In this document: positions 1-5,514 of the stretch, piece after piece
Layout of the letters: each line of letters begins with the position of its first letter
Numbering within the stretch: position 1 is the stretch's first letter
Source: Hadesarchaea archaeon DG-33
GTDB taxonomy: Archaea; Hadarchaeota; Hadarchaeia; Hadarchaeales; Hadarchaeaceae
NCBI GenBank assembly: GCA_001515185.1
Contig: LQHI01000042.1
Span: 1 to 5,877, forward strand
Length of the DNA: 5,877 nt
Direction of reading: 5' to 3'
Position numbers and translations under genes: made by a program
Notes under the pieces: model-generated
Databases searched by the model: none
Told to the model about the DNA's origin: nothing
The model's input: only the letters and a program-made list of their open reading frames with translations

Positions 1-37
1 TTCATCATCGCGAATGTGTGTTTAAAAAACTGAATTC

Positions 38-54
38 CCGTTTTAAATAAACGG
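38..54. repeat. Inverted repeat CCGTTT-N5-AAACGG with an AT-rich centre
   Basis: Two perfect 6-bp arms (38-43 and 49-54) flank TAAAT, so the element reads as a palindrome around a TATA-like core (TTTTAAATAA). It could be an operator or the TATA region of a divergent promoter: on the minus strand an ATG-ATG lies at 8-3, about 35-45 nt downstream, and could start a gene that leaves the window to the left. The repeat is seen directly; any function is inference. Confidence 0.4.
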
Positions 55-60
55 CAGACG

Positions 61-72
61 AAACCCGGGTTT
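61..72. repeat. Perfect 12-bp palindrome AAACCCGGGTTT
   Basis: A loopless, perfectly self-complementary 12-mer followed at once by two more T residues (TTTTT overall, 70-74). It lies 6 nt after the inverted repeat at 38-54. Lack of a loop makes an RNA hairpin unlikely, so a dimeric DNA-binding site is the better guess. No binding protein can be named. Confidence 0.4.
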
Positions 73-80
73 TTCCTTTC

Positions 81-117
81 CAACACTAACTCTACTGTTG
101 GGGTGCTTCACTCAACA
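81..117 (+). other. Two mutually exclusive small hairpins in the upstream non-coding region
   Basis: TGTTG at 96-100 can pair with CAACA at 81-85 (10-nt loop) or with CAACA at 113-117. The second fold extends through a G-U pair and GTG/CAC (103-105 with 109-111) to a 3-nt loop. The two CAACA arms belong to a direct repeat CAACACT (81-87 and 113-119). The competing pairings resemble an attenuator, but this lies upstream of the predicted promoter of the ATPase operon, so it would belong to another transcript or act as DNA. Function is unproven. Confidence 0.25.
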
Positions 118-183
118 CTTAAACGGCCACCTTATGCGCTCTCTCCCTGTATTTGTAAAGCTAAAACGGGCATTCGCAAAATC

Positions 184-202
184 CGAGGATAAACTTAAAT
201 TT
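184..202 (+). promoter_or_regulatory. Putative archaeal promoter (BRE/TATA) of the pilus-assembly operon
   Basis: An AT-rich TATA-like element (AAACTTAAATTT, 191-202) follows a purine-rich stretch (CGAGGA, 184-189) that could serve as BRE. With the usual archaeal spacing of about 25 nt, transcription would begin near 222. That gives a leader of about 18 nt carrying the ribosome-binding site of the ATPase gene. Placement is good but the box is not a perfect consensus. Confidence 0.5.
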
Positions 203-224
203 GCTGAGAATACGGTTAACTTTA

Positions 225-232
225 GGGGGTGA
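225..232 (+). promoter_or_regulatory. Ribosome-binding site GGGGGTGA for the ATPase gene
   Basis: GGGGGTGA matches the archaeal Shine-Dalgarno core GGTGA and ends 8 nt before the GTG at 241. It therefore decides the GTG start of a gene whose N-terminal extension is not otherwise constrained by conservation. Confidence 0.7.
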
Positions 233-240
233 CGGGGTAA

Positions 241-1938
241 GTGGCAAGGAAAAAACGGGCGATACGTGCCAATAAAAACGCGAGACCGCGGAAGAAAGCT
301 CTAAGTGGAGAGCTTGAAGTTTTGGCTGGCGAGGGTGAGGGACTTTTATCTGAAATTCTGACAAGCGCACCACCCACCGAAAGCAAACCAACCGCAAAGC
401 CTGCAGAGGAACTCGCCCCACCCGCAGCAGTTGTCAGAGAAGCTGCAGCAAAAGTTGGGAAGGTGGTTGATAGCTACGGCCAGACCGAAATAGTATCTAT
501 CGAGGGAAAAGTCCTGCCGATGTACAGGTTGAAATTGCCGGAGCTGACGAAACAGGAATTAAAGCTACTCGAGACTGCAAAAGAGAAGGCGATAGAGGAA
601 GTCAGTATCGATCTGGACAAGATCTCTGATCCAGTTGAACATCGGCGCATCCTCATGCGTGAGGTTCTAAAAATACTCGAAAGCGAGGCCAAGGGGATGT
701 ATCTCTCGTCCGGAAGGCTAAATCACTTAGGAGAAGCTGCCGTGCGGGACATGATCGGTTATGGCCAACTCGATTCTATAATCGCGGATGATCAACTTGA
801 AGACATTTTGGTGACGGCGGTGGGCAAGCCCGTTTACGTCTACCATCGAAAGTACGGAATGTGCGCCACGAACGTTGTTTTTGAAAGCGAGGAATCTATC
901 AAATATCTCATAGACAAAATGGCGCGCGTCGTGGGCAGACGGATAGACCAGCAAACACCCTTGCTTGACGCGCGATTGCCCGATGGAAGCCGGGTGAACG
1001 CGACCATACCGCCGGTCTCTCTTGATGGGCCGACGATTTCAATAAGAAAGTTCCGCAAGGACCCGCTCACGGTAATCGACATCCTAAACTTAGGCACCCT
1101 TTCAACAGATGTCGCGGCGTTCCTCTGGCTGGTCGTGGACGGATTTGGCATAAAGCCCGCAAACATCCTATTCGCGGGGGGGACGGGCTGTGGAAAGACG
1201 ACCATGCTCAACGCCGCCATCACTTTCGTCCCCGAACGGGAGCGCATCCTCTCGATCGAGGACACCGCCGAGCTTCAACTTTCCCATAAACACTGGGTTA
1301 GATTTGAGACGCGCCCGCCAAACGTTGAAGGGCGCGGAGAGATCACGATGAATGATCTGGTTAAAAATGCACTCCGGATGAGGCCGGACCGGATGATTGT
1401 GGGAGAAGTTCGAGGCCCCGAAGCACAGACGATGTTCACCGCGATGAATACCGGCCATGATGGTTGCTGTGGCACCCTGCACTCAAATAGCGCGGTCGAG
1501 ACGATTTCCCGCCTGACTGAGCCCCCGATGGCTGTGGCCCCCATAATGATCCCGGCCCTCGATATCATCGTGATGCAACAACGCATCTACCACCGTCAGA
1601 AAGGGCAGATTCGAAGAGTTACCGAGGTCTCCGAGGTTACTGGTTTGGAGGGCGGCAAACCTCAGCTCAGCCGCATATTCAAGTGGAATCCCCGCACAGA
1701 CGTGATCGAGCCGACTGGTGTCCCAAGCAAAATCAAGCGCACGATAGCCGAGTTTAGCGGGACGAGCGGGAACGACATCGAAATCGAACTCGAGAAACGC
1801 GCGGCAGTACTGGAATGGATGAGACATCAAGGCATGCGAAACATTTTCGAGGTGGGTGGGGTCATCCAAGAGTACTACCGAGACCCGGCGGGAATGCTAA
1901 AGCGCGTACGGGCCGAGAAGGGCACGAAGCGTCGTTAG
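241..1938 (+). CDS. Type II/IV secretion-type ATPase for type IV pilus assembly (TadA/FlaI/VirB11 superfamily, Epd-like)
   Basis: This 565-aa hexameric-motor ATPase should drive pilin insertion at the cytoplasmic face of the platform proteins encoded next. The conserved N2-like segment begins near residue 173 (YGQLDSII) and includes R-[IL]-D-Q-Q-x-P-L-L-D-A-R-L-P-D-G at 234-249. Walker A is GGTGCGKTT (313-321, Lys319), the Asp box has E340-D341, Walker B is RPDRMIVGEVRG (381-392, catalytic Glu389), and the His box runs from G405-H406 to T412-L413-H414. About 125 residues follow the core, as in archaeal homologues. Residues 1-21 are extremely basic, then Ala/Pro/Glu-rich to about residue 65; this extension is unusual. 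The GTG start is supported by GGGGGTGA 8 nt upstream. The next gene begins 7 nt after the stop. An archaellum FlaI role is less likely, because the pilins are class III and no other archaellum genes are present. Confidence 0.96.
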   Translation: MARKKRAIRANKNARPRKKALSGELEVLAGEGEGLLSEILTSAPPTESKPTAKPAEELAPPAAVVREAAAKVGKVVDSYGQTEIVSIEGKVLPMYRLKLPELTKQELKLLETAKEKAIEEVSIDLDKISDPVEHRRILMREVLKILESEAKGMYLSSGRLNHLGEAAVRDMIGYGQLDSIIADDQLEDILVTAVGKPVYVYHRKYGMCATNVVFESEESIKYLIDKMARVVGRRIDQQTPLLDARLPDGSRVNATIPPVSLDGPTISIRKFRKDPLTVIDILNLGTLSTDVAAFLWLVVDGFGIKPANILFAGGTGCGKTTMLNAAITFVPERERILSIEDTAELQLSHKHWVRFETRPPNVEGRGEITMNDLVKNALRMRPDRMIVGEVRGPEAQTMFTAMNTGHDGCCGTLHSNSAVETISRLTEPPMAVAPIMIPALDIIVMQQRIYHRQKGQIRRVTEVSEVTGLEGGKPQLSRIFKWNPRTDVIEPTGVPSKIKRTIAEFSGTSGNDIEIELEKRAAVLEWMRHQGMRNIFEVGGVIQEYYRDPAGMLKRVRAEKGTKRR

Positions 1939-1945
1939 TGGTTCC

Positions 1946-3052
1946 ATGCCTAAGAAAAAAGCTAAAAAGCTGAGTTCAGTTAAGAGATTTTTCTCTAAAG
2001 TTGGCGGCGGTGTGATAAAAACAGGCACGGCGGCACAGCGTGTGGGCCAGGCCGTCAAAGTTACGAAAGGACCCAAATCTTCGGAAAAGGCTGATGAAGT
2101 TACCCTAAGGCTGCGCGAACTAAAAAGGCTCGAAACCTTGCGTGAAGAAGAGCTCGCTGCAGAGCGTAAGCTGAGGGAGGAGAAAAAATGGGAGGTGCGT
2201 GTGGAGCTAAAGAGGTCGCTATCGGAGCGCCTCTCTGATATTTTTTATTCCCCCCTCAAGCGCCCGGCGCAGCGATTGGCCAAGTTTTTTAAGGGGTTGG
2301 ATGGGGATCTCTACAAGGCTAACATCAAGATTGCTCCTACGCATTACGTGGCACTCATGATCGGGGTGAGCCTCATCGTGAGTGTTTTTGCATTCGTCTT
2401 TATGCTCCTGTTTTTGCCCATTTTACTTGCCTTGGTGGGTGGAGTGTTTGCGTTCCCGCTCGTACTGGTTTTCAGTAGGACTCAACCAAAGCGTAAGGCT
2501 AAGGCGCGCGTAGTTGGGGTAAATCGCGTAATCCCGTACGCTATGAGGCACATGGCGACGCAGCTTTCATCTGGCATAGGCCTCCCAGAAACGATTACTT
2601 CAGTTAGTCGGGCTGATTATGGCGCTCTCTCGGAAGAGTTTGACAGGGTCATCCGTGACATGCATACAGGGATGAGCACGGAAGAGGCACTAACGACGAT
2701 GACCCAGCGGGTGGACTCCGAGCCGCTCCGTCGAGCAGTTCGCCAGATTCAGCGCACCTTACGGACGGGCGGCGACTTGGCTGGCATCCTCCACACGTTG
2801 GCCGATGAAACAGCTTTCGAGATGCGCATGAAACTACGCGATTACACACAGTCACTCAACATGCTCACGATGATCTACATGTTTGCCTCCGCGGTCATCC
2901 CCGCCATGCTTCTGGTTATGATAGCGGTGGGTGGCCGAATGGGTGGGATGATGTTTACTTCAACGAGTGCGGCAGTCCTCTTTCTGATTATCATCCCATT
3001 CATGTTGTTATACTTCGTTATGATGATCAAACGCTTCGAGCCGAGGTTATGA
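1946..3052 (+). CDS. Pilus platform membrane protein with one T2SSF domain (TadB/EpdJ-like) and a basic N-terminal extension
   Basis: This 368-aa protein is the first half of a split inner-membrane platform on which the ATPase acts. Residues 1-45 are Lys-rich (starting MPKKKAKK), and about 50-90 are highly charged Leu/Glu/Arg/Lys sequence likely to form a coiled coil. Two membrane segments lie near 134-157 and 159-177. The cytoplasmic T2SSF region runs from about 198 to 300 (YAMRHMATQLSSGIGLP at 198-214, then LSEEFDRVIRDM and TGGDLAGIL). Two more membrane segments lie near 306-330 and 342-361. The T2SSF region aligns with the following gene's (LSEEFDRVI against LSDEFDRVV), so the two are paralogues. 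Archaellum-type FlaJ homologues carry both repeats in one longer chain; here they are separate, as in TadB/TadC. The ribosome-binding site is weak, so translational coupling to the ATPase gene is likely. The ATG starts 7 nt after the upstream stop. Confidence 0.93.
   Translation: MPKKKAKKLSSVKRFFSKVGGGVIKTGTAAQRVGQAVKVTKGPKSSEKADEVTLRLRELKRLETLREEELAAERKLREEKKWEVRVELKRSLSERLSDIFYSPLKRPAQRLAKFFKGLDGDLYKANIKIAPTHYVALMIGVSLIVSVFAFVFMLLFLPILLALVGGVFAFPLVLVFSRTQPKRKAKARVVGVNRVIPYAMRHMATQLSSGIGLPETITSVSRADYGALSEEFDRVIRDMHTGMSTEEALTTMTQRVDSEPLRRAVRQIQRTLRTGGDLAGILHTLADETAFEMRMKLRDYTQSLNMLTMIYMFASAVIPAMLLVMIAVGGRMGGMMFTSTSAAVLFLIIIPFMLLYFVMMIKRFEPRL
3043..3047 (+). promoter_or_regulatory. Ribosome-binding site GAGGT inside the end of the first platform gene
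   Basis: GAGGT lies just before the overlapping ATG at 3049 (1 nt spacing) and 7 nt before the in-frame ATG at 3055. The latter spacing is much more normal. The second platform protein may therefore really start with MGLIKK rather than MKMGLIKK. Confidence 0.5.
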
Positions 3053-3990
3053 AGATGGGGTTGATTAAAAAAATGACGGCGTTTGCGAAGCGCGTGTTTC
3101 CAGAGAAATTCCTGCACAACCTCGACCACAGGCTGGAGTCAACGAAAATCGCGCTCGCCGCTGAGGAATACGTGGGTGTGACTCTCCTAGCGACGATACT
3201 CGTGGGTGTGGCAGCGGGTTTCATAGGCATACTCCTACAGTTCCCCCTCCCAGCACCTCTGTTCGCGATTCTTGTAGCCGTTGCCACCTTTCCAGCGCTG
3301 ACGATTGGAATACCCTATTATCTGGCCCAGAGTAGGGCTGCTGAGCTGGAGAAAGTGTTACCAGATGCCCTCCGTCAGATGGCGAGCACTCTGCGGGCGG
3401 GTGTGGGGATAGACGCGGCGATGGATGACATAGTAAAATCAAAGTACGGCATACTCTCAGATGAGTTCGATCGGGTGGTGACGGAAATCCGGAGGGGGAG
3501 AACCCTCGACAACGCCCTCTTGGCTCTAGCGCGGAGATCGAATTCGCCCCTCTATGAGCGGGCCTTTAGCCTGATTGTTGAGGGTATCGAACGCGGCGGA
3601 GCTCTCGCCAGCGTGCTCGACTCAGTCTCCACGGACATCAAGGAGGTGCACGCGATCCAGCGTGAGAGGCAGGCAGCCACCATGCAGCAAGTACTCTTCC
3701 TGCTCGCCGTGGCCATCTTTGCAGTTCCCTTCATAGTCGGCCTCACGGTGGCGGTGAGCGGGATTCAGATAGGTAGGGGCCCAGTGACAGGTGCAGGCTT
3801 GCCAGCGGAGATGGGCACGATCGCCATGGTATACATAGTAATACAAGCGCTCATCTGCTCACTCGCGGTCGGGGTGATTCGCTACGGCAAAATGTTAAAA
3901 GGTCTAACTTTCGCCGTGCCCTTTATGATAGTTTCGGCAATCGTCTTCTATGTGGCTCAGGGTATGATTGGGGGCATTGCATCAGTTTAG
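3049..3990 (+). CDS. Second pilus platform membrane protein with one T2SSF domain (TadC/EpdK-like)
   Basis: This 313-aa partner of the preceding gene completes the split platform. A short amphipathic basic N-terminus (1-40) is followed by hydrophobic segments near 42-64 and 68-92. The T2SSF region is at about 104-205 (LPDALRQMASTLRAGVGI, LSDEFDRVVTEI, RGGALASVL), and three more hydrophobic segments lie near 215-238, 255-277 and 285-309. Five apparent membrane segments, one more than in the partner, suggest different membrane ends for the two subunits. The start overlaps the previous stop as ATGA (3049-3052), which implies translational coupling; ATG 3055 is an alternative with better ribosome-binding-site spacing and costs two residues. 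The last 4 nt overlap the convergent regulator gene, with no T-rich terminator between them. Confidence 0.95.
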   Translation: MKMGLIKKMTAFAKRVFPEKFLHNLDHRLESTKIALAAEEYVGVTLLATILVGVAAGFIGILLQFPLPAPLFAILVAVATFPALTIGIPYYLAQSRAAELEKVLPDALRQMASTLRAGVGIDAAMDDIVKSKYGILSDEFDRVVTEIRRGRTLDNALLALARRSNSPLYERAFSLIVEGIERGGALASVLDSVSTDIKEVHAIQRERQAATMQQVLFLLAVAIFAVPFIVGLTVAVSGIQIGRGPVTGAGLPAEMGTIAMVYIVIQALICSLAVGVIRYGKMLKGLTFAVPFMIVSAIVFYVAQGMIGGIASV

Positions 3991-4622
3991 CGTTCCATGC
4001 CGAGCTCCTGTAGGTCCTTATAGATTGTATCGCGCGAAACGCCGAAGCTCTTGGCTATTTGTACAAGGTTGATCGCTTTTGAATCATTGCCGAGTAATCG
4101 AAGTACCACCGCTAGGCGTTCTCTACGTTCCCCCAAACTGAGCTTCCTAATTTTTTTGGGCACCTCCTCATTCACCGCAACGATGAGCGTGGCATAGGTA
4201 CGCTTTGTTAAAGGAGGGGTGATGAACTTCAGGTAGAACCCTATAATCTCCCCGCGCAGTTTCGCTAACCGTGCATTTATTTTATCTTGGGCGCGACGAA
4301 GGGCAACCTCCTCACTACCGCCGACTTCATTCACCCAGAGGACACATTTTGGCTTGACATCACTTTCGTCTATCACCAAAGCTATGCGCGCAATCCCCCC
4401 AGTCAAACCCGAGCTGACGCTCGCCTCCATTCGAGTTATGCACCCCTGCATTTTCGCAAGCTTCTCGTTAAGCTCATTTGAGGCTCGCTTGAGCGCCTTT
4501 CGCACGTTTGCAGCTCTCCGGATGCAGCTCAGAACTTGCAAGTTTATCAAAATAAGTTGGATGCTGGGTGCTTTTAAGCTTTCTACAAAAATGTCGACTT
4601 TTGCCCAGAAATGTGGGGGCAC
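3987..4622 (-). CDS. Helix-turn-helix protein, candidate regulator of the pilin genes
   Basis: The gene encodes 211 aa from a GTG at 4622. I do not recognise the full-length family. Residues 20-65 are basic and helical in character. Residues 78-150 look like an alpha/beta domain with strands IARIALVID, CVLWVNEV and TYATLIVAV around a charged helix (103-123); this domain is unidentified. Residues 184-206 (NLVQIAKSFGVSRDTIYKDLQEL) are a typical helix-turn-helix, preceded by a helix at 166-178, so sequence-specific DNA binding is likely. The gene is convergent with the platform gene (4-nt overlap of stops) and divergent from the first pilin gene across 47 nt, which suggests control of the pilin promoter and perhaps of itself. 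A GGGG lies 8 nt before the GTG as a weak ribosome-binding site. An internal start cannot be excluded: no ATG occurs in frame upstream, and the first in-frame ATG is at residue 58. Confidence 0.82.
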   Translation of the reverse strand: MPPHFWAKVDIFVESLKAPSIQLILINLQVLSCIRRAANVRKALKRASNELNEKLAKMQGCITRMEASVSSGLTGGIARIALVIDESDVKPKCVLWVNEVGGSEEVALRRAQDKINARLAKLRGEIIGFYLKFITPPLTKRTYATLIVAVNEEVPKKIRKLSLGERRERLAVVLRLLGNDSKAINLVQIAKSFGVSRDTIYKDLQELGMER

Positions 4623-4623
4623 C

Positions 4624-4630
4624 TTTATAA
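4624..4630 (+). promoter_or_regulatory. TATA box TTTATAA of the pilin gene cluster
   Basis: TTTATAA is close to the archaeal consensus and stands 39 nt before the pilin ATG at 4670. A start site about 25 nt downstream (near 4652) would give a short leader containing GAGGTGA. The box directly abuts the GTG of the divergent regulator, so binding of the transcription machinery here should affect regulator expression too. Confidence 0.6.
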
Positions 4631-4650
4631 CCCCAAATTTAGGAAGATTC

Positions 4651-4658
4651 TCATAAAG
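4651..4658 (-). promoter_or_regulatory. Possible TATA element of the divergent regulator gene
   Basis: On the minus strand this reads CTTTATGA, 28-36 nt before the GTG at 4622, a spacing that would give a nearly leaderless transcript. It overlaps the ribosome-binding region of the pilin gene on the other strand. The match is weak; TAAATTT (4641-4635 on the minus strand) is an alternative but would place the start site inside the gene. Confidence 0.25.
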
Positions 4659-4664
4659 AGGTGA
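4658..4664 (+). promoter_or_regulatory. Ribosome-binding site GAGGTGA deciding the first pilin start
   Basis: GAGGTGA is a near-perfect archaeal Shine-Dalgarno sequence, 5 nt before the ATG at 4670. The in-frame GTG at 4661 lies inside this site, so it is very unlikely to be the start even though it extends the reading frame. Confidence 0.85.
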
Positions 4665-4669
4665 AAAAA

Positions 4670-5044
4670 ATGAGATTGTCTAAAAAGGGTCAAGGCGCTA
4701 CAGAGTACCTATTGATGTTGGCCGCGGTATTAGTCATAGTAGCCATAGCAGTATACTACGTGACGAGCACCGGTGGTTACCCAGCAGTAGCTGTAACGGC
4801 AGTGAAGTATGGTGACGACACTATTAGAATTAACGTTGAAACTGGGTCAATCCCCTCTGGAGACTGGCAATATATAGTGAGTACGACTCAGGGAAGCGAT
4901 AACTGGACAGATGGGCCTTCGGAACTAAAATCACCATACGTTAGCTTGGGGACATACGCTACAGCAGGTAACTACTACGTTAGCTTGAGACATAAGCCGA
5001 GCGGTCACATCTACTTCTCGGAGACCAAGATAACGATATCTTAA
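4670..5044 (+). CDS. Class III signal peptide prepilin with beta-rich head domain (pilin 1)
   Basis: This 124-aa prepilin has a short basic leader MRLSKKG and a predicted EppA-type cut before Gln8, leaving a 117-aa mature pilin. The mature end is QGATEYLL with Glu at +5 (E12), then a hydrophobic helix to about residue 32 that would pack in the filament core. The head (about 38-124) is rich in short beta-type segments, has no Cys, and contains GDWQY (64-68), an N-W-T sequon (78-80) that could be N-glycosylated as archaeal pilins often are, and NYYVSL...PSGHIYFS (101-117). The same head occurs in the next gene, so this is one of a duplicated pair. The ATG at 4670 is chosen over the GTG at 4661 because GAGGTGA ends 5 nt before it, and it gives a protein of exactly the same length as its paralogue. 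It is likely a minor or tip pilin, but a major role cannot be excluded. Confidence 0.94.
   Translation: MRLSKKGQGATEYLLMLAAVLVIVAIAVYYVTSTGGYPAVAVTAVKYGDDTIRINVETGSIPSGDWQYIVSTTQGSDNWTDGPSELKSPYVSLGTYATAGNYYVSLRHKPSGHIYFSETKITIS
5006..5022 (+). repeat. 17-nt direct repeat shared by the two pilin genes (copy 1)
   Basis: The 17-mer CACATCTACTTCTCGGA encodes the HIYFS end of the conserved head motif and is base-for-base identical at 5435-5451 in pilin 2. It is the longest exact match I saw between the two genes and reflects duplication or later gene conversion. Confidence 0.6.
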
Positions 5045-5098
5045 GCGCATTGACCTGCTTGTAAGAAACGCCTACAGTTGGGTGAAGTAGGGGATAGG

Positions 5099-5473
5099 AT
5101 GAGTGGAGGTAGAAAAGAGTACGGACAAAGCGCGACCGAGTACATGTTAATCCTAGCGGCGGCGCTTGTCGTAGTTGCGGTGGCGGCCTACTACGTGACA
5201 AGGGGGCCATCTTTCCCGCCCCTGTCTGCCACCGCAACTCATGTGGACAACGAAATCAGAGTCAACATAGATACGGGCTCTATCTCAGCGGGCGATTGGC
5301 AGTATTCCGTAAGCACGATTTATGGAACCTATGACTGGAAGAACGAAGACGTAGAATTGAAAGCCCCGTACGCTAGCCTTGGGACGTACTCCCCAAGCAA
5401 CTACTACGTGAGCCTGAAGCACCAACCCAGTGGCCACATCTACTTCTCGGATCAAACGATAACGATAACGTAG
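5099..5473 (+). CDS. Class III signal peptide prepilin, paralogue of pilin 1 (pilin 2)
   Basis: This 124-aa prepilin has a leader of nine residues ending in Tyr-Gly, a predicted cut before Gln10, QSATEYML with Glu+5 at E14, and a hydrophobic helix to about residue 33. The mature form is 115 aa. Hand alignment with pilin 1 gives about 67 identities over about 115 positions. Identity is concentrated in the processing/helix region, GDWQY (66-70) and NYYVSLKHQPSGHIYFS (101-117), and weakest at 35-50 and 75-85. The N-W-T sequon of pilin 1 is absent (Trp followed by Lys-Asn). The ATG at 5099 is preferred over the in-frame TTG at 5078; AGGGGAT at 5089-5095 is a plausible ribosome-binding site and the longer start would put an acidic stretch in the leader. 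It follows pilin 1 by 54 nt with no clear terminator, so co-transcription is likely. Confidence 0.92.
   Translation: MSGGRKEYGQSATEYMLILAAALVVVAVAAYYVTRGPSFPPLSATATHVDNEIRVNIDTGSISAGDWQYSVSTIYGTYDWKNEDVELKAPYASLGTYSPSNYYVSLKHQPSGHIYFSDQTITIT
5435..5451 (+). repeat. 17-nt direct repeat shared by the two pilin genes (copy 2)
   Basis: Identical to 5006-5022. Third codon positions agree here although they differ in much of the surrounding alignment, for instance GGT/GGC just before the repeat. Confidence 0.6.
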
Positions 5474-5474
5474 G

Positions 5475-5506
5475 TTTTTATCCTGTCCCCTCTCTATTCT
5501 TTTTTG
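5475..5506 (+). terminator. Pyrimidine-rich T-tract after pilin 2
   Basis: Starting 2 nt after the pilin 2 stop, this run is almost entirely C and T, with TTTTT at its start and TTTTTT at its end. T-rich tracts without a hairpin are how archaeal polymerase typically terminates. The first block, TTTTTATC, is also spaced (about 35-40 nt before ATG 5515) to act as a TATA-like element for a near-leaderless mini-pilin transcript, so the segment may end one transcript and start another. Confidence 0.5.
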
Positions 5507-5514
5507 TGTGACCC

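Noticed and set aside
1..50. C-terminal end of a plus-strand gene entering from the left (short open frames ending at 33 or 50)
   Set aside because: The open stretches are 10-15 codons in two different frames with nothing to distinguish them from chance.
1..240. Possible tRNA or other structured RNA gene in the upstream non-coding region
   Set aside because: The small hairpins do not form a cloverleaf, there is no TTCGA-type T-loop or acceptor pairing, and no CRISPR-like regular repeat spacing is present.
840..1586. Minus-strand frames of 100-140 codons opposite the ATPase motor core
   Set aside because: They lie antisense to Walker A, Walker B and His box coding sequence and show no domain of their own.
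1942..4001. TTCCATGCC occurring at both 1943-1950 and 3993-4001 next to gene boundaries
   Set aside because: One is the start region of a plus-strand gene and the other the end of a minus-strand gene; the match is short and the roles differ, so it is probably chance.
4213..4234. Strong ribosome-binding site (GGAGGGGTGAT) with an ATG at 4222 on the plus strand
   Set aside because: The frame ends after four codons (M-N-F-R-stop), and the segment is well explained as part of the minus-strand HTH gene.
4287..4656. Plus-strand open frames of 64 and 100 codons opposite the regulator gene
   Set aside because: They are antisense to a minus-strand protein with a clear helix-turn-helix, lack ribosome-binding sites, and show no recognisable domain.
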